Assembly: GCF_019112545.1 (NCBI RefSeq)
Contig: NW_025064901.1
Location: 626,675 to 690,674 of the forward strand
Length of the DNA: 64,000 nt
Direction of reading: 5' to 3'
Source of the DNA: Guyanagaster necrorhizus
Lineage: Eukaryota; Basidiomycota; Agaricomycetes; Agaricales; Physalacriaceae
Part shown: positions 23,651 through 34,226 of the stretch, one piece after another
How positions within the stretch are numbered: position 1 is the stretch's first letter
Layout: every line of letters starts with the position of its first letter
The notes under the pieces: generated by a model
Seen by the model: only the letters and a program-made list of their open reading frames with translations
Database searches by the model: none
Told to the model about the DNA's origin: nothing
Made by a program: the position numbers and the translations under genes

Positions 23651-25822
23651 AGGTTTGTCATTGTCCCTGAGGTCCTGTGCTTCCTTGGTTAATTCTGCAA
23701 TCTGTGCCCTGATGTCCTCCCATGTGCATTTGTTCTTCTTCTCTGGACAGTTCCGCACCATGTGGCCTGGTTGGCCACAGTTGAAACACTTACCCTCCTT
23801 CTTGAGGCAATCCACGTCGATCTGCTTGCCCGTTCTGGTACTTGGGCCCTTACCAGTTTGCTTCCTGTCGTTCTTGGAAGTTGGGGCTGAGCCGCTGGGC
23901 CTGGCGGACATGGTCGCATGAGAGGTGGAGGGCTTGGAGCCCTGTCCCTGGTACCTGTGTTGGTCCCACAGGTTCATTGCTTTAGCCTTCTGTCGCTGCC
24001 GTTCTTGCCACATCAGGGTGATTTGCGCCTTCCAATTGTCATATCTGACCAGCACACTATGGCCGAGGTCCGAGATGGTCTTCAAATAATGAGGCGGCAC
24101 TCCCTGCTTCATGTATTCGACCATGCGTCCCAAGTCGGCGATGTCCTCTCGAATTCCTGTGAGTTTTCTGAGCCGTTCCAACTCGTCGAAGTAGTCGGGC
24201 ACCACCTTGTCACCCATCTTGTATTCCTTCATCTTTGTCTTGTGAACTTCTCAGACCGCCAGGTCTGTGAACTTGTCGTGAATCATTTGTTTCAACACTG
24301 CTCAGGCAGGGTACTGGCTGTGTTGTCACATGGTGGACCAGAAGTTGGGGGCCAATAGTACCCACCATATCTTTGCCTTGTCTTCGAAGTAGGTGGTAGC
24401 ATAGTTCACCTTGTACATGTCATGAAGGAAGTATGAGGTGAAGACCTGGAAATATTGGTCGCAATCCATGAGGAAACAGTCAATATCATCTGATGCTCCT
24501 TTAAAAGGAAGGGGATCCCATCTGAATGTCGGTTTGACATTTAATACATGCACCTTCAGATCGAGAGGTGCCATCGGATTGGAAAGTTCCCCCCCTGGGG
24601 GACCAGCCCAATCTATCGGTGGTCCTGAAAAGGAGTGTAGTGACCCATCATCAGCAATGGGGCTTCTTGGCGTCGGCGGGCCTTCTTTCTTGACGATCCT
24701 TCCATCTTTGATCATCCACCCCTGCACCATTGCTTCAGAGTCATCCTTCTTCTCATCAGCCGGTGCCAACCCAGTTGCTTCGTCAGGGGGTGGCTGTCCC
24801 CCTAGTAGTCGGCTCCCTGTGCCGGTCCAGGGATTTGGGTGGTATACCCTTGGCTGCACATAGGACCGGATTAGCCGAGATGCCGTGCTGCGGACAGCCA
24901 ACATGGCGAGTGAGTATCTTGAGGTCGCTGTTCGAATTGAGGATGCTGTGTTTGCTATCTTGGGTAGCATCGCACTTGGCATCCATGGCATTGGTGCCTC
25001 TCGTTTGCTGAATCTCGGTCTGTATGGTGGCATTGCCATCATCTGGTAATGTAAATAGCGCTGATTGAAATTAAAAATCACATGCTCTGTCACAGCATAC
25101 TGTAGAATCTCTTCCCGTTCAACAGGATCTGCTGCAGTATACCTTCGCCCTAGGGATGACTGTAGCCAAAGATCGTCCCACCATAATTCGGCTACTTGTT
25201 CTTGATATAGCCAAATAAACTCCTCCTCCCATGCTTCTCATTCCTGTCACTTCTTCTCCTGTTCTTGTCGCATGGTTATACTTACTATACTTCCCCACTC
25301 AAGGATAGGGTCCACTGCTTGACATCCTTGGTCCTCCTCCTCGGCCTCATTGTCCCCTTCGGCCCCCTTGTTGGTGGTCCCCTCGAGGAGGAAACTGCCT
25401 TGTGGGCCATAGGTTTCCAGGGCAGGGAGGCTGGGGCTGAGTGCTTGACTCAGTGTCCTTGGGTCCAGGTCGAGGAGTAGGCTCTCTGTCAGGCTGCTCC
25501 TCTTCTCCTTCTGCTGGTGGCGCCACTGCTCTGCGATACCGGTGGAAGTTTCTGTAGAACCAGGGGCAGAGGAAGAGGCTGGTGATTGGCCCATCAAGGA
25601 CCCTTTTGAGGTCCCCAGAGGGGTCAATATGCTCGTCATCACCCCTGATTGATCCGAGCTCTGATGGTATCCTATTTCCCCAGATGGGGATATCGTCAGT
25701 TTCAGTGATGGTGTCTGTCTCATATGATAATGGGCGGTCGTTGTTGAGGAGTGTCGGCTCCCCACGATAGTAGTCATCGGCATGGACGGTCCTGGCTGAT
25801 CCAGTTCAGAGGTCAGGCTCAC
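23621..25822 (-). pseudogene. B2 gag
   Basis: Capsid/nucleocapsid frame ending at TAG 23623-23621, the same stop as in B1. An acidic/Lys-rich section (about 25400-25230) leads into a long open segment, 25093-24326, and a second, 24232-23621. The second contains a CCHC knuckle, CFNCGQPGHMVRNC, at 23788-23747. Stops in between replace Arg or Trp of B1. The N-terminal limit is uncertain because ORF1 overlaps in another frame. Confidence 0.88.
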
Positions 25823-26654
25823 TGATGGGAGTGGTCGGTTCCCGGAACGGAGAGTTGGGAGAGCCGACTGTGGTATCGAGGTAATTGGTGAGGGAGTGTG
25901 AGGTTGGCCGTATTGGGTTTGGTACCACTGGAGTATGCCTTGGTAGGCATGAGGCTCCTCCTTGGCCTTGCTCTAGTCTACTGGCCACTCTTGATGCTGC
26001 TTGCCAGTACTGGACCTTGTCCCTGTTAGTGTCATCGAAGAAAGGGTCAGGACTACTGACCCTTGTTCCTCTCCCGCTACTCCTTGTTGATGAGCGGGGT
26101 CGGGACTGGTGCCTGTTGGCACTTCTGGTGTCTAGAGCCATCTGAATGACATCCAGAGAGTCTCTAGCCCAGCGCCCAATTCCAGACTGGGCGATGGTTG
26201 TTCTTGATGCAGAGAGGCTGCGCTCAGTGGGGGGGACAGGGGTGTCAGATCAGGTTCGTCGAAACCCTGTAGCCTAAGGGTTTCCAGAGTCTCGGACGAT
26301 TGCCGATGGGGGTCTTAGGGGATATTCGTATCGCTGCTGCTGCTGCTCCTCTTCTCTAGAACGTTTTTCAGTCGAGTGCCCAGGCTCGTTTTCTGTTTCT
26401 TCAGGGTGTCAGATGGAGTTTCGGACAGAGGGAGGGATGTTGTGGAGGGGGAGGTCTGGTGTGACATTTTGGAGGATAGTACAGATGTGCTGAAATTCTT
26501 GATAGTGTCGGATGGCCCAGGCGGTAATAGATTGGTGTCCATGGCACAGCTGTATGATCACCAATAAGCCGATCAGGGTTCCAATGATAGAAGCTAAGAG
26601 TTTGAAGAACTCGTGCATAAAGTTTGGATCAGACAGATTTAGAGCAGGGGGCAT
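25290..26654 (-). pseudogene. B2 ORF1 with transmembrane segment
   Basis: The start is taken at the ATG giving MPPALNLSDPNF, the conserved N-terminus; another ATG lies five codons upstream (26669). The hydrophobic helix LASIIGTLIGLLVIIQLC follows at residues 22-39 or so. Next come RHYQEFQHICTILQN and a Ser/Arg-rich stretch, then SLFLCPWFYRNFHRY as in B1. Gag is offset +1. Stops fall at Arg or Trp codons. No family is recognised; a membrane-anchored Gag leader is one reading. Confidence 0.6.
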
Positions 26655-26696
26655 TCGGTTTCTCAGCACAAATAGGCTTGAGAAAAGGAAGCGAGA

Positions 26697-26709
26697 AGTC
26701 TCAAACTAA
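26697..26709 (-). promoter_or_regulatory. B2 self-priming primer-binding site
   Basis: It reads TTAGTTTGAGACT on the element strand, one base inside the 5' LTR. Against B1 the central CpG has decayed to TpG. The R site in the B2 5' LTR has decayed on the other strand (AGTCTTGAACTAA), so the pair now shows two mismatches from one ancestral CpG. Confidence 0.65.
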
Positions 26710-26710
26710 T

Positions 26711-27237
26711 TGTTAAGCCTAAATTCCATGTGACTAGAGACACATGATAAACTGACAGAACCTCACACTTTGGGTTATACTGCCAGAGTTCACTTGTATG
26801 TGACTAGTGTTGTGTTGTCAAGGCGGTTGCAGTTCGCTCGAGATGAGATGGTGAAGTAAAACTTTAGTTCAAGACTGGGGTATTACAGCAAGAACTAAGC
26901 TACTTAAATACTGTTCTGTTATCGCGTTATAAATAACTGTTCACAAAAGATATTGTCTGCTGTAGAGCTGTTCCCCCTACCATTGCCAGGTCTCCCACAA
27001 AAGCTGTTGTCTTGCTGCAGAGCTGTGGTCATGCACTGCAATTTGAGGACAAAAAAGGTATTGTCTCTCCCTTCACAGCACATAGCAGTGCAGCAGGAGA
27101 ATGACCGACTTGGATTGCTGAGCTAAGTGTTCCCATGGTCATAAGTGCTGGCCTAAGCACTCTGACTAAGCAAAGATAGGGGTCATTTCTGAAGAAAAAG
27201 AAAGAAAAATAAGAAGAAAATAGGAAAAATTGTAACA
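26711..27237 (-). repeat. B2 5' LTR
   Basis: This is 527 bp, TGTTAAG...TTGTAACA on the plus strand, followed by GACTA. It pairs with 18810-19336. Confidence 0.97.
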
Positions 27238-27300
27238 GACTAAGCAAAGATAGGGGTCATTTCTGAGGAAAAAGAAAAGAAAATAGAGAAAATCATAACA

Positions 27301-30299
27301 GATACCCTCTCTGAAAAACTACCCGAACACAGGCCATATGACCTCAAAATCAACCTTGAGGAAGGAACATCTCCACTGCTTAGACCCATTTATTCTCTCT
27401 CAGAATCTAAACTCAAGGTCCTACAAGAGTTTATTGATGATAATCTGTGCAATGGGTTCATTTCTCTATCCCACTCTCTATATGAGGCTCCAGTTTTATT
27501 TGTCAAGAAAAAGACTAGTGAACTCTGACTTTGCATTGACTACTGTAGTCTAAACAAAATGTCCAAAAAAGATCACTACTCTCTTTCTCTCATTTCTGAT
27601 CTCCTCAACTCTGTCTGCTCTGCACACATCTACACCAAGCTTGACCTTTGGCATGCCTACCATCTCATTCACATAGCTAAGAGGGATGAATGAAAAACAG
27701 CCTTCTGAATCCATTACAATTCCTTTGAATGACATGTCATACTTTTTGGCCTCACAAATGCTCCAGCAGCATTCCAATGATTTGTGAATGATATATTCTC
27801 TGACATGCTCGATAAATCAGTAGCAGTCTACCTCGATGACATCCTCATATATTCTGACAATCCAGAAGATCACCAGAAACATGTTCGTGAGGTCCTACAC
27901 AGGTTTAGAGCTAATAAACTCTACTGCAAAGGTTTCAAATGTGAATTCAACCAGGATTCCATAGAGTACCTAGGCTACATCCTATCACCTGAAGGACTTT
28001 GCATGTCTGAAGAAAAAGTCAAGACCATTGTTGACTGGCCAGTGCTGTGAAAAGTCAAGGACATCCAATCCTTCCTTGGCTTTGCCAACTTCTACTATCA
28101 CTTCATACATAGATATAGNNNNNNNNNNNNNNNNNNNNNNNNNNNNNNNNNNNNNNNNNNNNNNNNNNNNNNNNNNNNNNNNNATGAAAATTTGATAACA
28201 AATGCTTGGCTGCCTTCAATGAATTGAAACAGGCCTTTACACATGCCCCCATCCTTACCCACAGGGTCCCCGATCAAAAGATAGTGGTGGAAACTGATGC
28301 CTCCAACTATGCAATTGCAGCTATCCTCTCCATCTATCTTGAAGATGGCAAAATTCACCCCATCGCTTTCCACTCCCAGAGCCTCCACAATGCTGAACTC
28401 AGCTATGACACCCATGACAAAGAGCTTCTAGCCATTTTTGAAGCCTTTAAACATTGGTGGCATTACCTTGAAGGCTCCATGGACTCCATCGATGTCATAA
28501 CAGACTACAAGAACCTTGAATACTTCGCCACCACTAAGATTCTATCCTGCCAACAGGTCCGCTGGTCTGAATACCTATCTCAGTTCAACCTAGTAATCCA
28601 GTTCCACCCTGGAAAACTTGGTGGGAAACTGGATGTGCTCACTAGATGATGGGACATCTACTCTAAAGAGAGAGATAGCCAATATGCCTAAATCAACCCC
28701 CACAATTTCTGACCTGTGTTCACCTAAGAACAACTCTCTGCATCACTCTGAGCAACCTATCTTGAAGGCCCCACCCTACAGGCTAGTGCTATCATAGATA
28801 TCAACAAACTCCATACTGATATCAGACAAGCACAATCCTCTGATGCTACATCCTTCAATGGCCTCCACCAGGCCAAGGCCACTTCTGAATCCTCTCCCTC
28901 TCAATGATCTATTGACAAATCCAACATCCTTCACTTCAAAGGCTGCATCTATGTCCTGGACTCTGATAATCTCCATCTCTATATACTATAGAACAATCAT
29001 AACCATATCTTGGCAGGTCACTTTAGTCAAAACCAGACATTAGAACTAATCCAGCAGAACTACACCTGGCCAAAGATGCATGAATATGTCCAACACTATA
29101 TTAAATCCTGCACAGTTTGTGGGCAGAATAAAGCACTCAGACACTACTCCTATGGGTTACTCAAACCTCTGCCAGTTTCTGAATGACCATGAGATTCTAT
29201 TTTCATGGACTTCATTGAACAACTACTGGACTCCAATGGATTCACCACTATCTTAGTAGTCATAGACTGAGCTAGCAAGCAAGCCATCTTCATTCCCACT
29301 CATGACATCATCAACTCCATGGAGCTTGCCCAACTTTTTCTTATCTATATATTCTCCAAACATGGGGTATCCAGTCACATCACATCTGACTGCAGCTCCA
29401 AATTTGTCTTCCAATTTACTCATGCCTTAGCTGTAGCCCTTGACATAGAACTCCACCTTATCTCTAGTTATCATCTGGAGGCTGACAGCCAAACTGAATG
29501 AGCAAACCAAACTCTGAAACAATACATCTGCATCTACTGCTCCTACCAGCAGGATAACTGGGACACCCTCTTACCCATTGCTGAATTCGCCTACAAAAAT
29601 GCCCTTAATGTGTCTACTGGAATTTCTCCATTCTTCACTAACAAGGGTTACCACCCCAACATCACTGTTCACCCTGAAAGGGATATCACCTCCACCCGGG
29701 CCTGAGATTTCATGGTCAATCTTGATGAACTCCATCAATTACTAAAGGATGAAATTTCTGAAGCCCAGTCTCGCTGCAAGACCCAAGCAGACAAGCACTG
29801 GATTTTGGCATCTCTGTTCACAGTAGGGGACAAGGTCTACCTCAGCTCCAAACATATCAAAACCACCTGCCCGACCAGAAAATTCTCAGAGAAATACCTT
29901 GGTCCTTTCAAAATCATAGCTCAATCTGGTACCCACTCCTTTACCCTGAGGCTTCCACCAGACCTCTGGTCCATTCACCCCATCTTCCATGTGTCACAAT
30001 TGGAACCCATAGAAGAAAACACCATTCTTAACTGAATCCAACCACCACTACCTCCAGTTAAAGTTGATGGAGAAGAACATTTTCAAATAGCCCAAATCCT
30101 CAACTCTAAACTAGACCACCGGTTCCACTGCCCACTGCTGTACAAAATCTAGTGGCAAGGATATGAAGGTACCAACAAAGAATTTGCTTAGTTATCAGCC
30201 TCCAAGTTCTCTGCCGATGAATTTATTGAAGAATTCTACCATCGATATCCAGACAAACCAGGACTCTTGTCTAAAGTTATTCAAACATCCCATTCCTAA
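27301..30299 (+). pseudogene. A2 pol: RT, RNase H, integrase, chromodomain
   Basis: It starts at DTLSEKLPEH-like sequence (compare A4 at 48197). RT motifs include an intact YLDD at 27829-27840 and IQSFLGFANFY before the gap. RNase H after the gap reads ETDASNYAIAAIL and YDTHDKELLAIF (28290-28520). Integrase covers about 28930-29700 and the chromodomain about 30110-30250. TAA 30297-30299 is the conserved end. More than ten in-frame stops occur (for example 28048, 28647, 29499, 30033), mostly TGA at Arg positions. It is inactive, in contrast with the open cargo frame of the same copy. Confidence 0.93.
28119..28183. other. assembly gap (65 N)
   Basis: This run of N lies within A2 pol between RT and RNase H. 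A1 bases 5-49 show that about 45 nt are expected here. A gap in a repeat suggests that neighbouring repeat copies may also be imperfectly assembled. Confidence 0.99.
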
Positions 30300-30477
30300 T
30301 ACAGTGCTACTCTGGACACCACCAATGCCCCACCTTACCATTTCAATTCTAACCACTAATTACCACCATTCAATCACCCTTTCTACACTTTTAAAGTCAA
30401 AAAATTTTTTGCATTTATATTTTTGTCCACCACCAACATCCAACACCCTTTTCTATATACATTTTGTATAAAATATT

Positions 30478-31862
30478 TTACAAAGAAGTGGAACCTGATG
30501 GGCCTGCATCAGAACTCAAACTCTCCTCCTGCTCCTTCAACTCCTCTATATCCTCATTCAGCCCCTTCAACATTGCCTCCTGAAGATCCTCCACCTCCTG
30601 ATCTCTCTCATCCTTAAAAATCAGTTGGGCCTTCTTCCAGGCCTCTATCTCAGACTCTGAAAACAGCTCTGAAGAAGATGACATATCATCGGAACTGTAG
30701 TTATCTTGAAGACCTGCCACAGTATCATGAACATCCACCACTTTATCTGCCAACTCATCCATGTGATGCATCAACTTGCATATCAATTGTGAAAGTTGGT
30801 GGAGACCGGCGGAGATCTCCACACTGCTGATCACCTTGCTCACAGTGACCCCCTTGTTGAATGAACAGGTGGTTTTCTTGATCTTGCAGTGAGAGCAAGT
30901 CCACCCTCGACCGGTGCCTTCAGTTACCAGGCATGCATAACACCAGGCACCATCTTGATGACAGTGCACACAACTCCCTAAAAACAAAAAAAGCTAAGTT
31001 GAGCCATGAAAGAAAACTAAGACACTTACTTTCACCATTCAACAATTCCTCACCCTCCACCAGTCCCGCCACTTCCAACTTTGCCCACTTTTTGAGGCTA
31101 ACAACCACCTCTGTCCCACTGCCATTCACTACACTCCTCGACCTGAACTTGCATTTATGGTCTTTCTCCGCTGGACCTGCTGCTCTTCTCTTCCCCTCCC
31201 ACACCCTCTTCCTCCTCTCCAGAGTCCCCTCAGATTCCTCAGACTCATCATCCCCCTCAGTCCCCTTGTCCTGTTCATCATCGGATTCTGGAGGCATAGA
31301 GCAAGTCACCTTCTTGAAGCGAAGACCAGGGCCAGGACCAAACCGTTCTGCCAACACTTGATGCAGCCAAAAATCAACAGCCTCTGTGGGGGTCATTTGC
31401 AACCCATCCTCCATAACCATCCCCTCCGGCTCTATCTCCTCAGCCTCAGCCCTCACCACTGCCTCTGTGGCCTCTCTCTCCTCAGCCTCCCTCTGAGCCA
31501 CCTCTTTCAATGCCTCCTCTGCCTCTTTAGCCCGCCTCTCCACAGCCTGCTGAACCTCCTTCCTCTTTCTCTCCAACTCCTCCTTCTGCTCCTTTTTCCA
31601 TGCCTCCCAGGCCACATGGTCCACCCAGGCCCTCTCCTTCTGCTCCTGCTCCCCTTGCCATTCCAAATGGCTCTCCATGGCCTCCACATATTCTTTCTTC
31701 ACAGTTTGCCATTTCAGATGAAATAATTCCTTGGCCTCTTCAGAGCCATTGGGAGTGGATCCCCTCACCAAAGGCTTGGGAGTGCATGAGTGACAATATA
31801 GACAAAGATGGTGGTTTCAGATCAAGCTGAAAAAACTCCCACGGCCACCAACAATCTTCCAT
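30478..31862 (-). CDS. antisense cargo gene, best copy (coiled-coil plus Zn2Cys6-like protein)
   Basis: The two exons are 31862-31030 and 30977-30478 with a 52 nt intron; the phase matches, so both open frames join. The start ATG (MEDCWW) is 61 bp from the 3' LTR, as in A3 and A5. Exon 1 encodes a Glu/Lys/Arg coiled coil (roughly residues 40-130), then GLQMTPTEAVDFWLHQVL, an acidic patch and basic stretches. Exon 2 opens with C-X2-C-X6-C-X2-C-X11-C-X2-C-X6-C, close to a Zn2Cys6 cluster, then a second coiled coil and a TAA. From 31771 to the stop no in-frame stop is present. The only break seen is one extra T near the N-terminus. It ends 178 bp from the pol stop, convergently. It resembles Cys-rich hypothetical proteins common in agaricomycetes (from memory). 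The function is unknown. Confidence 0.82.
30978..31029 (-). other. spliceosomal intron in the A2 cargo gene
   Basis: This 52 nt intron has donor GTAAGT, a branch-like CTCAAC/CTTAGC stretch, a T-rich tail and acceptor TTTTTAG. Splicing joins phase-1 exon 1 to exon 2 in frame. Equivalent introns are 49 nt in A1 (2893-2845) and A3 (46118-46070) and 50 nt in A5 (58329-58378). On the element's own RNA the intron is antisense, so retrotransposition would not remove it. Confidence 0.88.
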
Positions 31863-31923
31863 ATGGCCCCACCAGCCATCAGGATCTGCACTCTTGAGAG
31901 CCAGAATGCTAAGAGGGAAATAC

Positions 31924-32415
31924 TGTTATGTGCATGCCACTGGCCTCCATATCACCTCAACCAACCGCGAATCCAATCACACTACCCATCGGACTCTGAC
32001 CGCTTCCCATTACCTACTAATTTCATTTCACCAGTATCATTTCACATCTGTATTTCACATTGTAATATCTAGACCCTGAACTCAGTAATGAATACTGACA
32101 CCAGAACCCAATGGAACCTGACTCAGAATTAGCTACCATTAGTATATAAAGCCATGTACATCATCATAGCTACTCAGTTCAAATATCAACTTGGATAAGC
32201 CATCTACACTTTGTACTCACCCCTTCCTATCTCACCCATCGGATTCCACTCTGAAGGATACTCCTGCTCACTTCTCTGATGGAACTTCGGTCTGTCCATC
32301 TAGATCCTTAGGCTCCAACTCAAAGGTGACATTGCCAATAGCTTCATCAACACTCATGCACTCTGCCGGACTCTGTGCATGCACTCAAGCCTATTTGATT
32401 GGCATGTTCCTAACA
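31924..32415 (+). repeat. A2 3' LTR
   Basis: This is 492 bp, TGTTATG...CCTAACA, with TATATAAA at 32143-32150. It is preceded by the purine tract AAGAGGGAAATAC. Confidence 0.95.
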
Positions 32416-32423
32416 AAGAGAGA

Positions 32424-32873
32424 TATTAGATCTGCTCATTATATAATCTGAACATGTGATAAACTAGCACTATATCAAGTTTGTACAATCATATCAGAGT
32501 CCACTATAAGTGTTTAGTTTAATAAAATCAAAGCACTTGCAAGTAGACTTTAAAAAAAAAAGTAGTATGAATAAACTTTAGCTTAAAACTGAGTCTACTA
32601 CAGCAAACATTAAGCTAATATATGTTTTTAAGTTCATTAAATATAATACCTACTTATTATATCTGTCTGTAGTCTGTCACTAAGAAGCATAATATCTATA
32701 TATAAAATAATAGATATTATCTATTAGCAAAGTATTTATTATAAGTTATAGTATAATTGCATAAATCATCTAATATAGTTATGGCAATCTTGTGCTGAAT
32801 GATAAGTGTCTATAATGAGATAACTGAAATAGATACTGAAAATAAAATAAGATAAATATGAAAAATCATAACA
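32424..32873 (-). repeat. B5 3' LTR (decayed, short subfamily)
   Basis: About 450 bp in minus orientation. It ends AATCATAACA and is followed by the polypurine-tract complement (TTACTCCCTTTTTAAGAC). The left end is set by alignment to the B6 LTR and is approximate; eight bases separate it from the A2 LTR. Confidence 0.75.
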
Positions 32874-33770
32874 TTACTCCCTTTTTAAGACTATCATTCT
32901 GATAGCTATATTATAGAGGCTTTATAGTTGATGATGGCTTGATCTGCATTTATATACTTTTCATTGATCTATTGATTAGATTTGTAGCTATATCTTTTCC
33001 ATTTGACTAGATAGTCAATAGTAGTCAAGGATCTTTGGTTACAGCATTTATCTGTCTTACAAAGTCAGTGGTGGAAGATTTTTTAAATTTTATATTATTT
33101 CTCTCTATCAATCAGCATTGCTTCTAAGAGTGGTGGTTGGTTTTAGTTTGAAAAGATGGGCAGTATGTATAGTGTTAGAAAGCATTCATTAGAGATGAAG
33201 TGCATATGCCAGCTATCAAAGAGTTTGAGTCTATAAGCAGTCAGATCAACTTTAGCTACTATCAGAAAGAGGTCTGTTTATTTGTTGACAAATTTATGCT
33301 TAGAGCATGAGAGATATAAGTTAATAGTGTCAAGCCAAACTTTGTTGCCTGCTATATATTCTTTAGCAGAGCAACAGTGTTTGTCATATTGATTCTTTAT
33401 GATGGCTATCACTTTTTTAAGAGTATTGTGAGTTTTTTGGTGAATCTGCATCATTTGGTCAGTAAAGAATTATAATATAAGAGTCAGAGTTTGATATCAA
33501 TCAGATGCAGCAACTAGAGGGTGTTGACTATAGTTGACAAAAAAAAAGGATTTTTCTGTTGCTGGATGAACTCAGTTATTATGTTGAAATGCTATAAGTA
33601 TGAGCCATTTGATTCAATCATTCTGATAATAGTTGATAAATGTTTATATGTATTTTTCTATTTTTTGATTGGCATATTCTGTTTGCTCATTGGTCTGAAG
33701 ATAATGCATTGCTTCAGATATGAAGAAGTCAGTAAAAGTTCATCATAAACTTTGATATTAACTGAGATGA
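32874..33770 (-). pseudogene. B5 pol 3' part: chromodomain and integrase end
   Basis: Decayed minus-strand family B pol. The chromodomain, VDYLVKWKRYS, is at about 32930-33030. The integrase C-terminal region is at about 33130-33420, followed by the end of the integrase core near 33500-33760 (EQTEYANQKIEKY). It has many stops. An internal deletion near 33730 joins integrase segments that are normally apart. Upstream domains are cut off by insertion of B6 at 33771. Confidence 0.8.
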
Positions 33771-34226
33771 TATTAAGCTCAAGCAACATGTGACCTAAAA
33801 CACATAATAAACAGGTGCTGTATTGTATTTATACAGTCACATCTGAGTTTACTATATATATCTATATGATGCTGTGTTCCAAGACTTTGCAGTTGGCTCA
33901 AGGTAGAATAGTGAAGTATAAACTTTAGCTTGAAGCTGAAAACATACAGCAAGAGCTAATCTACTTATATACTATTCATTCATTAGAATAAATATAATAC
34001 TACTAATTGTGTCCTTTTAAATCCTTGTGCTCTTTATCCTTAGGCATCACTACTATCTATAAAAGAGTTATTAAGCATCATTGAGGAGCATTGTTGCATC
34101 AGAAGACAATAACAGACTCAGCTTATTGTAATGATTAAGCCTATCTCATAGTCTTAAGCATTGGCCTAAGCACTTTGACTAAGCATGAATAGAGGTTAAA
34201 ACTGAAAGAATAGAAAAATTGTAATA
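33771..34226 (-). repeat. B6 3' LTR (short subfamily)
   Basis: This is 456 bp, TATTAAG...TTGTAATA (decayed TGTTAAG...TAACA), followed by the tract complement TTACTCTCTCC. Its R-like site on the element strand is AGCTTCAAGCTAA, the same as in the B9 LTR. GATGA precedes it; the other flank is lost. Confidence 0.8.

Larger units (their letters stand above)
18810..27237 (-). mobile_element. complete Ty3/gypsy element B2 (family B), 8428 bp, TSD GACTA
   Basis: The LTRs at 18810-19336 and 26711-27237 are both 527 bp. GACTA occurs at 18805-18809 and 27238-27242. The element lies on the minus strand inside another family B LTR (B3). Gene order is identical to B1. The paired LTRs differ at about 22 sites, all transitions by eye. 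Confidence 0.97.
18362..27300 (-). repeat. B3 5' LTR, split by element B2
   Basis: The LTR runs 18362-18809 and resumes at 27243-27300 after B2 and its GACTA duplication, about 506 bp in total. Its outer end (AATCATAACA) directly abuts family A pol sequence of A2 at 27301, so B3 had inserted into an A element at GATAC. Confidence 0.88.
27301..32415 (+). mobile_element. Ty3/gypsy element A2 (family A), 5'-truncated at a B3 LTR
   Basis: It begins inside the N-terminal part of RT/pol, directly at the end of the B3 LTR. It continues through RT, RNase H, integrase and chromodomain, the antisense cargo gene, a purine tract (31911-31923) and a 3' LTR. The 5' LTR, gag and protease are not found to the left. 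It contains an assembly gap. The 5 bp after it are AAGAG. Confidence 0.93.

Noticed and set aside
24438..24863. 141-codon plus-strand frame over B2 gag
   Set aside because: Shadow of the conserved gag frame. The gag reading aligns between B1 and B2 with synonymous-type differences, while this one has no independent support.
31157..31726. 189-codon Leu/Pro/Ser-rich frame on the plus strand
   Set aside because: It is the mirror of the cargo coiled coil (GAG/AAG codons read backwards give CTC/CTT). Its homologous region in A5 shows no selection for it, and it has no recognisable domain.
30478..31862. Cargo gene as an envelope (env) gene
   Set aside because: It sits where env would, but it is antisense, has an intron, and has no signal peptide or membrane anchor; it has a zinc cluster and coiled coils instead.
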